A DNA stretch of 64,000 bases from Cyprinodon diabolis (lineage: Eukaryota > Chordata > Actinopteri > Cyprinodontiformes > Cyprinodontidae): positions 41,277,817-41,341,816 of the forward strand of contig CM060082.1 of NCBI GenBank assembly GCA_030533445.1, written 5' to 3'. Both the position numbers and the translations under genes were made by a program. Below the pieces are notes generated by a model that was not told the DNA's origin, ran no database searches, and saw only the letters and a list, made by a program, of their open reading frames with translations. Shown piece by piece: positions 63,052 to 64,000 of this stretch (within the stretch, counting starts at the first letter, position 1; each line of letters starts with the position of its first letter).

Positions 63052-64000
63052 TGTACATGTTAGTTGGCATGACAATAAACTTACTTAAATCATTGACTCC
63101 TATTTATATATTAACGAGATTATAAAAAATAATCTAGTTTAAGTATAAGAGCAGGAGTTCTGAGCACTTCCTACACTGATCATGCTTTAGCTTATTTTTA
63201 CCCATTTATATATGACAACATATTTTAGCAATTACTTTAAAGGCACATAGTCACATCATATTTCTGTCCAAAAAAGACCCAAAACAATTACATCCTGATA
63301 AAATAAGGTTATACACACCAATCGTCTGTCTTGACAGTATTTATATTGTCCTATCTGAGCCTAAATGAAATTCCAGCACTTTGCGCAATGAGCAAATATA
63401 AACAGACGTGGTGCTACCTGGTGGCATTACAACAAAAACTTCCAGAAAAACTTATGGCAACAAAAAAAGGCAAGTAGTAAATAGAGCCCGCTCTTGACTT
63501 TTCTTTATGATTCCCACACTTTGCAGGGAGGTGCTGCCTGGCTTAGCCGCTCTTTTTGCTTCTTCCTTGCACATATGTGCAGTATTGAACCTACAATGTC
63601 ATTTTAAATTAACACAAAAAGCTTTATTAACTATTTACCAGCAGCACATGATAGTTATTCAGACAAAAAATATCTAAATTAAAATAAATGTCAAATCATG
63701 TGACTTTGTAACTTTAAAAGAAGAGTTCTGTCAGATAAATATAGGATATAGTGCATTTGTGATATAGTGATTATATAGCAGCAATACTTCTTGATTACTG
63801 CTTAAAAATCAAAAACTAATGCTTATCTAACAATAACCTTTAAATATTTTCTTTTTTATCTTTGCTGAATTTCTTTTTTATGAGATGCATTCAAGTAAAC
63901 CTAAGGAAAGCTGATTTAACTTCTTTTGTTTTGTTTTTTAAATATTTTCTTGTGTAAGTTTAAATGTACGGAAGAGGATTAGGGCCACTGGAAAAAAAAA
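63052..64000. other. No gene recognised
   Basis: AT-rich sequence to the window edge. No ORF, shared repeat or regulatory motif that I can support. Confidence 0.5.

Noticed and set aside
1..64000. CRISPR array, bacterial operon, rRNA or tRNA gene
   Set aside because: Nothing with those features was seen; the tRNA-like head at 42905 belongs to a SINE-like repeat.

Overview
The window is vertebrate nuclear DNA, most likely from a teleost fish (an acanthomorph such as a killifish or a cichlid-like lineage would fit, but I cannot fix the species). The reasons are the AT-rich, intron-like texture without dense ORFs, a complete Tc1-type transposon, a Rex1/L2-like LINE, Penelope-like fragments, many hAT-type non-autonomous elements with recognisable 8-bp target-site duplications (TSDs), and several repeat families typical of ray-finned fish. 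I could not assign any complete host gene. The only long ORFs are a Tc1 transposase (20290-21321), a 5'-truncated LINE reverse transcriptase (27412-29199, minus strand), and spurious ORFs produced by a large minisatellite (45423-49206). One weak candidate for a host first exon lies at 3220-3288.

Layout. 1-7300: mostly featureless DNA with a 530-bp MITE carrying a 63-nt perfect hairpin, plus SINE- or LTR-like repeats. 7334-9321: a 2-kb hAT-like element with a second palindromic MITE inside it. 9.8-18 kb: three further elements with hAT hallmarks (12999-13589, 13615-14727, 16266-17079); the last two keep what look like transposase first-exon remnants. 18.4-22 kb: a hAT MITE with a Tc1 element inserted one base beyond its TSD. 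22-31.9 kb: a repeat carrying a RecQ-like helicase fragment, LINE fragments, a large 5'-truncated LINE, another TIR element and short MITEs. 31.9-45.4 kb: LTR-like fragments, two degenerate Tc1 copies, a Charlie-type hAT MITE, Penelope-like pieces and a tRNA-like SINE. 45.4-49.2 kb: about 3.8 kb of an 11-bp minisatellite. 49.2-64 kb: a palindrome-rich CACATGTG block, a 21-bp AT-rich minisatellite, a 0.9-kb near-palindromic TTAA-flanked element and a one-armed second copy, and further copies of the families above.

The genes do not form a pathway. The window is a layered record of transposition. The most unusual element is a hAT-like, about 520-bp non-autonomous family present three times (22611-23140, 37741-38259 minus, 60518-61038). 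Each copy has its own 8-bp TSD, and each carries a promoter-like segment followed by the N-terminal coding part of a RecQ/DEAD-type helicase up to and including the Walker A loop. All calls come from reading the sequence; no database search was possible.
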